This document shows positions 21,998 through 31,282 of a stretch of DNA of 31,282 bases, one piece after another. A program made the translations under genes and the position numbers. How positions within the stretch are numbered: position 1 is the first letter of the stretch; every line of letters begins with the position of its first letter. The notes under the pieces are model-generated. The model was not told the origin of the DNA, did no database searches, and worked only from the letters and a program-made list of their open reading frames with translations. Source of the stretch: Amanita rubescens (Eukaryota > Basidiomycota > Agaricomycetes > Agaricales > Amanitaceae). The stretch lies in contig WION01000579.1 of assembly GCA_015039365.1 (NCBI GenBank), forward strand, positions 1-31,282, given 5' to 3'.

Positions 21998-22429
21998 GGC
22001 TGAAAGTGCGGAAGCGAGGGGAGGGTTGAGAGGAAAGTGGGGATTGTGACTGTTTGCGTGTGAATTTGAAGTTCCGCTGCAAACAACCGAGCCTGCGCCA
22101 CGTCCCGAGCCTACGAAGGTAAACGTGTCCTGGTGCCTAATCTTGTTTTACCACGAGGACACTACCTCACCCACTGTAATTTGATAGGCAGGCGCCGGCG
22201 TGTATCCTAATATACCTCCACATCGATAGGCTCCAGCACGGCGATACACGGTTGCGCACATTCTAAATCAGGCAAGTAGTGAACACGAATGCACCCCCTA
22301 TTATAACGTCCATGAAATACCCAATAACTCGTACACGCGGAATATGTAACAGAAATACAATAGTGGTATGCATGGCGATGCCAAGTAAGGATGTAACTAT
22401 GAGAGGAAACGATAACATAAATGATACTT
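21998..22429. other. Intergenic region upstream of ARF1
   Basis: This holds the ARF1 promoter and the 3' flank of the phosphatase gene. I see no coding, RNA or repeat feature. Confidence 0.5.
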
Positions 22430-23119
22430 TTAAGTCGATGAGAGTAACCCATTTTCTTTAAGCTTTCGGTCTATCTTTGCACGCCAGCTGGCGTAAAATC
22501 CGTTTGCGGGTGAAGGTGCATATTGGCATAATTCGAAAAGAACTAACTGTTCGTAAAATCCAGCATTAATCCAGATCTGGTCTCGTGCTGAATACGGCCG
22601 TTATCTTGTAATAAGTCAAAAATTGATGTAAAACACTCACCTGCTCTTACGAGGTCTATCGCCTCGGTCGCGCCCACCCTTCTTGACCACATTACTAAAT
22701 ACCGTTTATGTCATTAGCGCAAATTTCGGGATACGAATACGCACAATAAGCAGCAACTACGGCTGCGCTTCTAGATAAGCCTTGATAACAATGAACGAGG
22801 ACGACACCCCCAGAGTTGATTGCTTGATAAATGAATTGACAAGCCGAAGGGAGGTGTATAAGGAGGTCGGCGTAGTCTACGTCTTCTATGGCGATCCGCA
22901 TATGGGTAAATCCAGATTGAGGGTCTTCCGCCGGGATCTGATCCTGACATACTGAAAGGATATGTGTGATATGGTGCTCCGTGACGGAGCGAGTGGAACG
23001 GGCGGCGTTGATGCTAATCTATCGTGTAAATATGTAGCTCAAAAATTACTTATCAGGGTAACTTACTTTCCCAGGAAAAGCTTGTCTGGAATTATGACAT
23101 CGATATTTCTCCAGGACAT
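22430..23119 (-). CDS. Dual-specificity protein phosphatase
   Basis: Cysteine-based phosphatase of the dual-specificity class, acting on phospho-Ser/Thr/Tyr proteins. Exons in transcript order: 23119-23067, 23013-22745, 22694-22641 and 22587-22430, giving 177 residues. The N-terminal strand IIPDKLFLGNINAARS is typical. The general acid is in IEDVDYADLL (Asp62 or Asp64), and the catalytic loop HCYQGLSRSAAVVAAY has Cys93 and Arg99 in the HCx5R arrangement. Then come ATEAIDLVRAARDQIWINAG and a C-terminal helix with FYASWRAKIDRKL. There is no extra domain or targeting signal, so it resembles small atypical phosphatases rather than MAP kinase phosphatases with a docking domain. The substrate cannot be read from sequence. 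All splice sites are GT-AG. Confidence 0.88.
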
Positions 23120-23220
23120 TCTGAACTAGACTTGTCAAGGATGATGAACTTGCGTTTTCGAGAAACTTTCCACTGCTTCTTGTACCCGTCGCCAACTCAT
23201 TAATTCTCAATTTTTTTTGC

Positions 23221-23729
23221 TCAGCTTTGAGCGGACGATTTGCTGCCCCGTTGTCGATTGACATAGCTCGATGCAGCATGAATCTTGCTGAATTTGCATT
23301 CACGGCTATGACGGAACATTTCGATCAATTTAGGCGTATGGCGATGCGCACGTGGCAAGTAAGCGTCTAATGCCTTTTTTGGGGCACCCGGAAAACCCTT
23401 CCAATCTTGGGGCTGTGCTTTTCTGCATTCTTGCAAGTCAAATGAGGAAATTTCTCTGCGGGCAATAATATCGGTTTTGTGTAGGTCCCGCAGTTCCCCT
23501 CTCATCAAATCTTCAGCTTCGGCCAGCGTTGCGGGCTTGCTTACAATGACCAGTCGAGAATAATATAGTTTAGTCAGAATGTTCTGTGTCGCGAAATTAC
23601 ACTTAGCCAAATGGATGACGTTGATAATGAAGCTTGTACCATTGTTGTTCTTCGGAAACATGCACTCGCATAGAGTTGCTGTTCCACTTCGACGTGGGGA
23701 AGGGTCGGCTTGTCGTCATACCATGTCAT
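23221..23729 (-). CDS. Unrecognised protein, possibly longer at the 5' end
   Basis: Two exons, 23729-23640 and 23583-23221, join in phase across a 56-nt intron and give about 150 residues. The N-terminal part reads MTWYDDKPTLPHVEVEQQLY. The rest is hydrophilic and helical (LAEAEDLMRGELRDLHKTDI), then a Pro/His/Lys-rich stretch with KGFPGAPKKALDAYLPRAHR and a Ser/Lys-rich tail. I know no family for it. An acceptor-like TTTCAG ends at 23755 just before a continuing open frame (ADPWGSTS), so one more upstream exon may exist. It lies about 100 bp upstream of the phosphatase on the same strand; there is no evidence that the two work together. Confidence 0.45.
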
Positions 23730-23865
23730 ACTTGTACTACCCCATGGATCTGCCCTGAAATGTGACACAAAGCAAAATATGTTTGGCAACAGAACATATA
23801 ATAGAACTCGTGGTGAACACGATTGATCGGAAATACCGGCTATGGTAACCGTTGGTATTTTCCTT

Positions 23866-24180
23866 TTACGGAATCTTGACTTTGAAAAAAATCGGCTTGT
23901 TGATAAACGAAAGCCGGATAGACTCCTGCTCAGCCTCGTGGGGCGAACTTGACGACGTTACGCAAGCGTCTCCAGGAGATCAGCTTACATAACGTCGTTC
24001 CTTGAATTGGGACCTACTTGGACCCAGTTGGGAAACCATGTTGGAAAACGGAACATGCGTGTTCTTCGGTTGTTCTGCCTCGTGGAAAACGCGCTGATAA
24101 TACGCCTGTTGTGTTGCTTTGTTGTTTAATGTTCGTGGTATGCATCTAGGCCAGGTAACAGATTTCATAATCACATACAT
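23866..24180 (-). CDS. Small unrecognised protein, 84 residues
   Basis: Exons 24180-23989 and 23928-23866 join in phase over a 60-nt intron with a GTAAGC donor. The product is polar (NNKATQQAYYQRVFHEAEQP, later SQFKERRYQESIRLSF) with no membrane segment. The first ATG is at 24180, and a second in-frame Met four residues on could be used. A TATAAG-like element lies about 20 bp upstream. The composition looks coding, but I cannot link it to a family. The second exon overlaps another open frame, which lowers confidence. Confidence 0.35.
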
Positions 24181-24841
24181 TTAAAGGGTTGGCTTATAGA
24201 TGCTGTTACACGTTTCCCTTGACTCTCCTACGGAATGATCAGCATCGATTGGGTATCGGTAAAGTGGTTTTAACATCCATTACTCTATACATCGCTGAAT
24301 GAGCTGCAGCGGAATCCTGATGGTAGTCGCAGAAGGCCTCCGCCATCTACAATACATGGGTGGCTGTCGAAATGGAGGGGCACAGTTCCTTGGGAATGAG
24401 AGGTTGAGGAATCTGGTACGCATAACCTTTTGCAGCCGAGGAACGCAGTATGACCGATATCCATCGATAAGGGTATGAGGGAGATGCGAGAAGCCAGAGC
24501 GGAGAGAAGACGCAGAAGTGCAAAAAAGAGACAGGCGAAATCCGGAAGAAGCATTTTCTCCTTCTTCACTACTCAGAGGCGGAAAGCAGCACGAACCTCA
24601 AGCCGTTCCACCCATCACAGTAGTCGCAGTAAACCATCTCATTCTCATCGAGGAAGTAGATCGAAGCACGCCACTGACGCTCCTCGCACGCAAAGCCACA
24701 AGCCTTCGAGGAGAAGTCACAAATCAATACCCAAATCAGCTGCGCCGGTCGCTTCCCGCCAACATCCAAGGCGACACAAGCGGGTATAGACACTGCCGCC
24801 ACTATTTATCGATGTCGATTGCACATATATTTGCCTTGTAT
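24181..24841. other. Interval with one doubtful ORF
   Basis: Between the small minus-strand gene and the DUF3245-like gene I see only the basic plus-strand frame listed separately. A plus frame of 57 codons (24299-24478) overlaps its start by four bases. Nothing else is supported. Confidence 0.4.
24475..24789 (+). CDS. Basic Ser/Arg-rich ORF, doubtful
   Basis: A 104-codon frame starts MREMREARAERRRRSAKKRQ and continues with Ser, Arg, His and Lys repeats to a basic end. A patch SIFSFFTTQ is the only hydrophobic part. Such compositions can arise by chance from a purine-rich strand. However, the N-terminal charged helix and length fit a small nuclear or RNA-binding protein. No upstream exon can be fixed, because an in-frame TGA lies just before the start. 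The reverse strand also has an open frame here. Confidence 0.3.
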   Translation: MREMREARAERRRRSAKKRQAKSGRSIFSFFTTQRRKAARTSSRSTHHSSRSKPSHSHRGSRSKHATDAPRTQSHKPSRRSHKSIPKSAAPVASRQHPRRHKRV

Positions 24842-25972
24842 TTATAGATATCTTGTATAGATCTGTGAAGTAGGTCTTCTTACTAAATTGGGAGTTGAGC
24901 TGAAAGAAACAGATCTAATTATACTGATTAAACAACATACTTTATTATCACTCTGGTCCATTAGTTTCAAGCGATTCTTTTTCTTCTTCTGTCTCTTTCG
25001 TTTTTTCTTGCGACTTGTTCTGTCCTCGGGGATTTGCCCTTCATCTCCGCTCGGAGGAGGTCCATCTAGATTAAGAATGGATGGCCTTGAGGATGAGGTG
25101 ATGATACCTAATTCAATTTTAGCAAGATGTTAAAATGGCGCATCTAAGCTTACGATCAGATTTGGAAGCGAGGACTTCCTGCGCTTTGCCGTTGCTTGAG
25201 ACGGCAGGATGAGTGGTTTGATTCAGTAGCCCAGAGGTTGTTGACATAGTATCACAATTTTCTCTTGAAGAGACACCTGCAACAACTCAACTCAGCTCAA
25301 GCGAGATTGCCAGACGGGAAATATTTTACCTGCTTTCGCGGCGTTTGTAGTCATGTTATGACTCTGTTTGATGCCACCTCCGTTCACGCGTTCCTTAGAG
25401 GCGTTGATCGTTTCCGACAAATTGTTTCTCAGCTTCTTGTTTCGTCCCGAAAACGGATCAGTTTTTGTTTTCTTTTTTATTACTCCAGCTCTACTTTCGT
25501 CTGGGTCATCCGAATCGCTTCGGTTCAGATCTTCTTCTGTGCGCTTCAGTTTTCCTTTATCGCGGAGTTGGCCTTTCAGCCGCGCGGCTTCACTGAATAG
25601 CGTGCTTGTTTCTTGAACAGACGCGCCAACTCCAAGTCTATAATGAAAGAGTAAGATGTGGATACTAATTGGACTACAAAACATTTCTCACCTCGGTGGT
25701 CGGCGCATGTGTTCTTTAAGCTCCTTTTCCAGGTCGTGACTCCGGGATGAGGAGGCCACTTTGTTTGGTTCTACCCAAGAGGATACCAAATCCTGCGCAA
25801 ATGACATTGACATGTCAATCTGAGCTTGAAGTGACGCCAAATCCAGTTCTTCATTTTCGTCCATTTGTTGAGTTGGTCGAGAGCCCAGCTCGAAGTCAAG
25901 ATCAGACTGGTCAACATTATTCTCAGGCCGTTGTTTACTCACCGAGGACCAAACAACAAGACTTTGAATCAT
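24842..25972 (-). CDS. DUF3245-like conserved fungal protein
   Basis: Exons in transcript order: 25972-25692, 25637-25330, 25276-25154 and 25107-24842, giving 325 residues in phase. The N-terminal part has LDLASLQAQIDMSMSFAQDL followed by VSSWV, and RRPPRLGVGA spans the first intron. I recall this pairing of a SW-x-P helix with a PPRLGxGA motif from the fungal DUF3245 family, whose function is not known. The middle is charged and low-complexity (DLNRSDSDDPDESR). The last exon carries a strongly basic tail (SRKKKRKRQKKKKNRLK), consistent with nuclear or nucleolar location. The exact 3' end is uncertain, because a GTATGT donor at 24943-24948 could splice away the last 34 codons. It starts 33 bp from the Gemin2 start on the other strand. 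An earlier Met at 26005 would make the two genes abut. Confidence 0.6.
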
Positions 25973-26005
25973 AACAGATGTCTCCTCAGTTGCGTCAGGC
26001 ACCAA

Positions 26006-27137
26006 ATGGCTTCGCTAAAGCGTAAAAGAGATGATCTGGAAGAAAGCGATGATGAAGGACCGTCATACGGAAAGCAAATATTACCTGTCGCAAATCTGCC
26101 CGATGATTTCGATAGGCCACCTGTTAATGGAATGGAATATCTCTTCACGGTAAGGTATGTCTATCTGGTTAACCTCATGCCAGGTATGGGATTCAGATTG
26201 TTGCTTTCACAGACGAGATGCGCGCGCTCTGCCTGATGTAGCCCTGTGTCACAAATCCGTATGAACTACCAGATAAACCTCTACTGCGTCCAGCTAACGA
26301 TTATACACCGTCTCATCCGGCATTGCCAACTCTGGAATGGAGGACTGCATACAAGATCCATTTTTGCAATTTTCGCAAGGTAATTTTCTCCCGGTAATGA
26401 AATGAATTTCCACACCAATTTTTTTTAGAATTTGGATCAACCAACAATACATGTCGAATATACGCCAGGAGGAGCCGGCCGCAAAACAATGCCAGATAAG
26501 AAGGACCGGGATCTCTGGTGGGCCTTCTTATCCGGGAAACCTGAAACAGAGTGGAATCCTCCAAAGAAGCCTAAAGTTCACAAAGCGCAGAGAGTCCAAT
26601 CAAATCGTGCTTTTGCAGAGGAGGAAGAGACAGTACTCCTCTATGAGGTACCGCAGAGTGATGCTGCAACAGCACCAAGCGAACCCCGGCTTGTAGCCCG
26701 TGAACCTGTACCTTCATTGCTCAAATGCATTGACGAAGTATGTATGCCGCAATGTTCCCAATTTGCAATAATGACTGAATTGATTAAAGCGAACGGCCCT
26801 GCATCTCCTGATGTACTTTGTATACTGGTTCAATCTTTACCTTGATGGACCTCAGGGTCAGATCTACCAACCAACAGAATGCCACGCCCGGTGGATTTTT
26901 TCTCTGATGGCACGCGTCGATGATCGTATATCGGGAGACGATATCGCTTTACTACGCAGTCTTGTGCGAGCTTGCATTGGAATACTGAAGACAACGCGTA
27001 AACTTCCTGAAAACGAGGATGGGAAAGATACCATGCGTGAAAGGTCATGTTGGATCATCATTTCAACCGTCGTTGATATATGGGAACAACGTGATTTATG
27101 GATGGATGCCGAGGAAGTGCTGAAAGACTTGGGCTAA
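26006..27137 (+). CDS. Gemin2/SIP1 (Brr1-like) snRNP assembly factor, one frame break
   Basis: Component of the SMN complex that loads Sm proteins on spliceosomal snRNAs. Exons 26006-26154, 26213-26379, 26429-26737 and 26790-27137 give about 323 residues if one extra base is ignored. The start MASLKRKRDD is followed by VANLPDDFDRPPVNGMEYL. Later come KKDRDLWWAFLSGKP and the C-terminal helical core with HLLMYFVYWFNLYLDGP, ARWIFSLMARVDDR and MRERSCWIIISTVVDIWEQR. These are recognisable SIP1-family positions. In exon 2 the reading ALCH must shift +1 at about 26253 to reach NPYELPDKPLLRP; unshifted it meets TGA at 26262. The head-to-head partner starts 33 bp away, so the promoter is essentially shared. 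Confidence 0.85.
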
Positions 27138-27534
27138 TGACCAGCGATATGTAAAAGTTTTACGTCGCGTGTAATCTCATGGTTGACCATGGCAACCAGC
27201 AAATTTGACCGGTATGGGTGCATACCCTCAGGCCAGAGAGGTTAAAAATTGAAACTCTGCACTACACCTGGTGATACACACGTGTTGCGGGGCTGGTACA
27301 CCCATGACTCATGTCGGACAGTACTTATGAACATTATTGTGAACGCTTGGGCAGTTCTCATGCATTTATGGGTTAGTGATCGGAGCTAACTCGCCGCTAG
27401 TTGCTGTCCAAAAGTGACAAGTCCCTTACGTAGCCCTAGCGCGTTATTTACCCACTCGCGCCTTCCCTATTAAAGCGGCCACTTTAACCCGTTTTCTTTT
27501 GCTTTCGTTCCCCCACCACCCCGCCTAATACTGC
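27138..27534. other. Intergenic region upstream of the GPI-protein gene
   Basis: No coding frame or repeat. A pyrimidine-rich stretch (about 27489-27520) precedes the next start and resembles a fungal core promoter or transcription start region. Confidence 0.5.
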
Positions 27535-28249
27535 ATGCGCGTGTTGCTTGCTTGTGTCCTTGCCCTCACTTCGTCCGTTCTGGGCTACCAGGTAACCATT
27601 CCCAACGCATCTCAGGGTTGGACAAATTCAGGAGGACAACCGTGCGTCCCGCTTTCAGTTAACTTCCCCAATAAACGCTGAATGAAGTCTAGATTTACGT
27701 GGCAGCGCGTTGATACCGATCCACAAAATTTCACGGCTGTCCTGACCAACGTGGTGAGTCTTCGGACCCCTTTTCCGTTGGATAACTCGCTATATGCGCT
27801 GCTATTAGAATCTGGGCCCGGCGAACAACCAAGTTCTCGCCGCACTCGTTAATGGGACTTTTGGGAATACCACCCTCCTTCCTCCTAGTGAAGGATGGCC
27901 CTCTGGTTCTGGATTCCGCGTCAACATTGTGTTGAACACGGAAAACTTGAACACTATACTTGCGCAATCAGACGAATTTAAAATCTCGGCCGTGACATCT
28001 TCCACCCTGTCTGGCGCTGTTGTAACTTCGTAAGGTTTCATCCATATCCCTTGTTACCGCGTGCTAAGGCGTCGCAGGTCCATTTCCACCGCTACAGTAC
28101 CTACCATACTTAATCCAACTACTCCTGGTGCTTCCAGCACTACAGCAACATTGGCTCCTGTAAAGAGCAACGGCGCTCTTCAACATGTTCAAGCGCATGT
28201 AGGTTTGTGGGGTGGTGCGCTCGGCCTCCTAGGGTTTTTCTTGGCGTAG
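27535..28249 (+). CDS. Secreted Kre9/Knh1-type GPI-anchored protein
   Basis: Cell-surface protein with an N-terminal Ser/Thr-rich GPI-membrane (Kre9/Knh1-like) beta-sandwich domain. Exons 27535-27641, 27693-27753, 27809-28029 and 28078-28249 give 186 residues in phase. A signal peptide (MRVLLACVLALTSSVLG) is followed by YQVTIPNASQGWTNSG. Next come FTWQRVDTDPQNFTAVLTN and FRVNIVLNTENLNTILAQSD, the usual landmarks of this domain at about residues 18-128. Then come a short Ser/Thr/Pro linker and a hydrophobic C-terminus (LWGGALGLLGFFLA), which fits a GPI-attachment signal with an omega site around the Ser/Asn-rich part. Relatives act in or on the beta-1,6-glucan cell wall, but a binding role has not been shown for most. 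Two possible N-glycosylation sites (NFT, NTT) are visible. Confidence 0.88.
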
Positions 28250-28890
28250 ACTCTTCCTTAATATTGGATTTTCATTCGTTACCAGAGATGTTTTGGACAT
28301 TCCCTATACCCGGATTCTTGCATAATAGTAGGTATACCATAACCGTTGTTTGTGGGACTTCTACGGTTGACTCTAATATGACTGGTCCACCAAGTTAAAT
28401 TAGTGGCACATTAACAAATGCTATTGGTGACGCGGTGACGAACACCACTCAACGCATTGGATCGCCGGTGTGAACGCAAAGGCCGCATTCTTTCCCCGCA
28501 AAAAGGCAATAATGGCTGGTCGTTTCTTTTTTGAATAACATGTACTTTGCACTGCAGCGAAAGTATACCACGAGTCTTGCATGGCACCGGGAAATCCCCC
28601 GCCATACTCTGTCAGTCTTTATCATTAGGGCCTGCTTCGGTGGCAATTAGTGGAGCCCCGATTATGGGTATCGACGTGAATTCTTTGGATTTACCACCGA
28701 GGCCGCTCCAGGCCCGAACTTCAGCTTCGCCATCACGAAAGAGACTCGCGCAAGTAGCGACCTAGCATGATATAGTACCACAGTATTGCAGCAACGCCGG
28801 AAGAAGATCCGTTTGGTAAAGGATTGCGTACCGATCGCACAGCCGAAAGTGTGGTATTTCCGTCAAGGCCAGGATAAGGTGTAATCATGG
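28250..28890 (+). pseudogene. Decayed plus-strand coding sequence
   Basis: Successive stretches look coding, but each is in another frame or cut by stops. At 28330-28472 the frame reads TITVVCGTSTVDSNM and, after a TAA, SGTLTNAIGDAVTNTT. At about 28445-28545 another frame has AGVNAKAAFFPRKKAIMAGR. At about 28550-28627 a third reads AAKVYHESCMAPGNPPPYSV. At about 28652-28884 a frame with FFGFTTEAAPGPNFSFAIT continues past a TGA to WYFRQGQDKV. No intron set joins them. The pattern fits one gene that lost its frame. I cannot name the family; the Thr/Gly-rich part suggests a secreted or surface protein. Confidence 0.35.
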
Positions 28891-29197
28891 AGCCACGTAG
28901 TGCTTACCACCTTGCTGTAAGTATGCCAAGAGAAAGAGCATATGCCTCATCGCGAGATATGGATAGGGGCTTTAGTGAACCTAGATCACATAAACTCGTG
29001 CGAGGATAACGTATCGGCGTGTCCTAAGACCAGAAATCAGCGCTTCTGGCCGCCAGGCTCCAGCAATCGATTTGACTCTCCTCGGCGATCATTTGATGGA
29101 TTGAGAGTTCTGTATCTTGTCATTTTGACATACATAATTTTTGGCGGCGCTCGCGCCACTGGGTAGCGTGAACGAATCAACTTTCTCCTTTGTTATC
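28891..29197. other. Upstream region of the quinolinate phosphoribosyltransferase gene
   Basis: No supported coding content. An in-frame Met at 29141 would extend the next protein by 19 residues, but those residues are not family-like. Confidence 0.5.
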
Positions 29198-30381
<1,184 letters not shown>

Positions 30382-30831
30382 TCGTTTAGAATTAATGTGT
30401 TATTTTCTTTGCAATCGAAATGCTTTGCGACGAAGACTCGCATGTTATTTTCATACCAAGAGCCAGCGGCAATCTCAGTCCGAATGCCTTAAGGGAATTG
30501 GCATATGATTGTTTGGTACTTGATCTCGACCATACATGTATTATTCTGGCTAGCCCTCCGAATCCTCTGCGGGGAAGACTACCATATCTTGGGTTCTTTC
30601 TTCCCATACCCAAGAGCCCCTGCCATGCCCGTGGCCTGGGAGGGCGGTAATACATATATACTTTCATATCAACCATGCAGCCACATTCATGAGACTTCAT
30701 TAATATCACCTATCAAGATATCAAGATTCAAGCCAAGCAAAAGCAAATTCGCTGGGTTTCGCAGCAGTACCTTGCGCCCTGTTCCTTACAGCTTGCTAAC
30801 AGCAAAAAGACATCGGATTTGAAGATTGAAG
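30382..30831. other. Spacer upstream of the coiled-coil gene
   Basis: Open frames occur on both strands (for example plus 30420-30650), but none has a family or splice partners. I see nothing else. Confidence 0.45.
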
Positions 30832-31226
30832 ATGAATGTTCAAGAAGAGGTGACGTCCCTGCTCTTGCTGGACACCCGGGCTGATGGCAAGAATATCAAA
30901 AGATAATCGAAATTAACAAGACGCTTGCATACTTGCAGGCGAGGCTGGGAGATCTAACCAATCGCATCGAGACAGAAGGATTCGAGAAGTTGAAGCAGTT
31001 GGAGGCCGACATGAACGGCTGGAGAGATGGAATAAAACAATTGAGGACTGGCAAAGCCGAGTTGCAGAGACAAGCAATGACATATGGACCAGAATTGGAG
31101 AAAGCGGTCGAAGTCCGAGATGCTGCAATCCGGAAGCTACGGCATGCACGTAGGGTGATCAAGGATCTGGTTGAGGAGAAGGAAAAAGTGGGCACTTCTA
31201 TAACTGGTCGACAGATATGCGGTTGA
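30832..31226 (+). CDS. Short coiled-coil protein, unrecognised
   Basis: A tiny first exon (30832-30849, MNVQEE) joins in phase across a 53-nt GT-AG intron to 30903-31226, giving 113 residues. Almost the whole product is a predicted-looking coiled coil with heptad Leu/Ile spacing (INKTLAYLQARLGDLTNRIE, then LKQLEADMNGWRDGIKQLR). It is highly charged. A Gly/Arg-rich end (GTSITGRQICG) precedes the stop. Such short coiled coils occur in kinetochore, spindle or tether subunits, but nothing here picks one. The end may extend past the window by an intron that I cannot see, since a GTGGGC follows near 31188. Confidence 0.45.
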
Positions 31227-31282
31227 CAAGTGACAGGCCGAAGCGAGGTCGCGGACGGTTTCTCCTGTACCATCGGCTCTTA

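Noticed and set aside
23878..23940. Mitochondrial-presequence-like reading (LSRSLSGFRLSTSRFF)
   Set aside because: It overlaps the second exon of the small gene in another frame and needs a weak donor to reach the next exon; not enough to build a gene on.
24285..24569. Minus-strand open frame with hydrophobic start
   Set aside because: No family or splice support, and it overlaps the basic plus-strand frame.

Overview
This window is nuclear DNA from a filamentous basidiomycete, most likely an Agaricomycete. The evidence is dense, intron-rich, monocistronic genes on both strands, introns of about 47-67 nt with GT(A/G)NGT-like donors and short 3' tracts, and protein families such as SWC4, Sec15, a Kre9/Knh1-type GPI protein and Gemin2 that read as fungal. 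I built splice models by hand by requiring phase continuity and agreement with the known family sequence. I could not run any database search.

Layout. At the left edge is the first exon of SWC4 (DMAP1-like, minus). It is divergent from a cytosolic glutaminyl-tRNA synthetase (408-2706, plus). From about 2.7 to 9.2 kb lies a gene-poor accessory stretch. It holds one convincing small four-exon gene (5198-5964) for an orphan tail-anchored protein, a T-rich/A-rich fold-back block (6955-7222), exon-like remnants on the minus strand (7648-8682) and two short tandem-repeat patches (8757-8964).

From 9.2 to 16.6 kb, two alpha-tubulin genes point outward on either side of the mRNA 3'-end processing gene CFT2/CPSF2. 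Both tubulins share six introns, and the right copy has four more. CFT2 needs at least two single-base frame corrections. From 16.8 kb on come a HAD-type sugar/glycerol phosphatase (minus), the exocyst subunit SEC15 (plus), ARF1 with an 11-nt microexon (minus), a dual-specificity phosphatase (minus), two unrecognised small genes (minus), a doubtful basic Ser/Arg-rich ORF (plus), a DUF3245-like nuclear protein (minus) head-to-head with Gemin2/SIP1 (plus), a secreted GPI-anchored protein, a stretch of decayed coding sequence, quinolinate phosphoribosyltransferase and a short coiled-coil gene at the right edge.

Most of the window is ordinary housekeeping content: translation, cytoskeleton, RNA processing, vesicle traffic and NAD synthesis. 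There is no sign of operons or a biosynthetic cluster. The novelty candidates are the orphan tail-anchored gene, the divergent tubulin pair with unequal intron content, two GC-AG introns sharing one GCAAGT donor, the ARF1 microexon, and the recurring +1 frame breaks in CFT2 and Gemin2. The frame breaks may be assembly errors or real decay.
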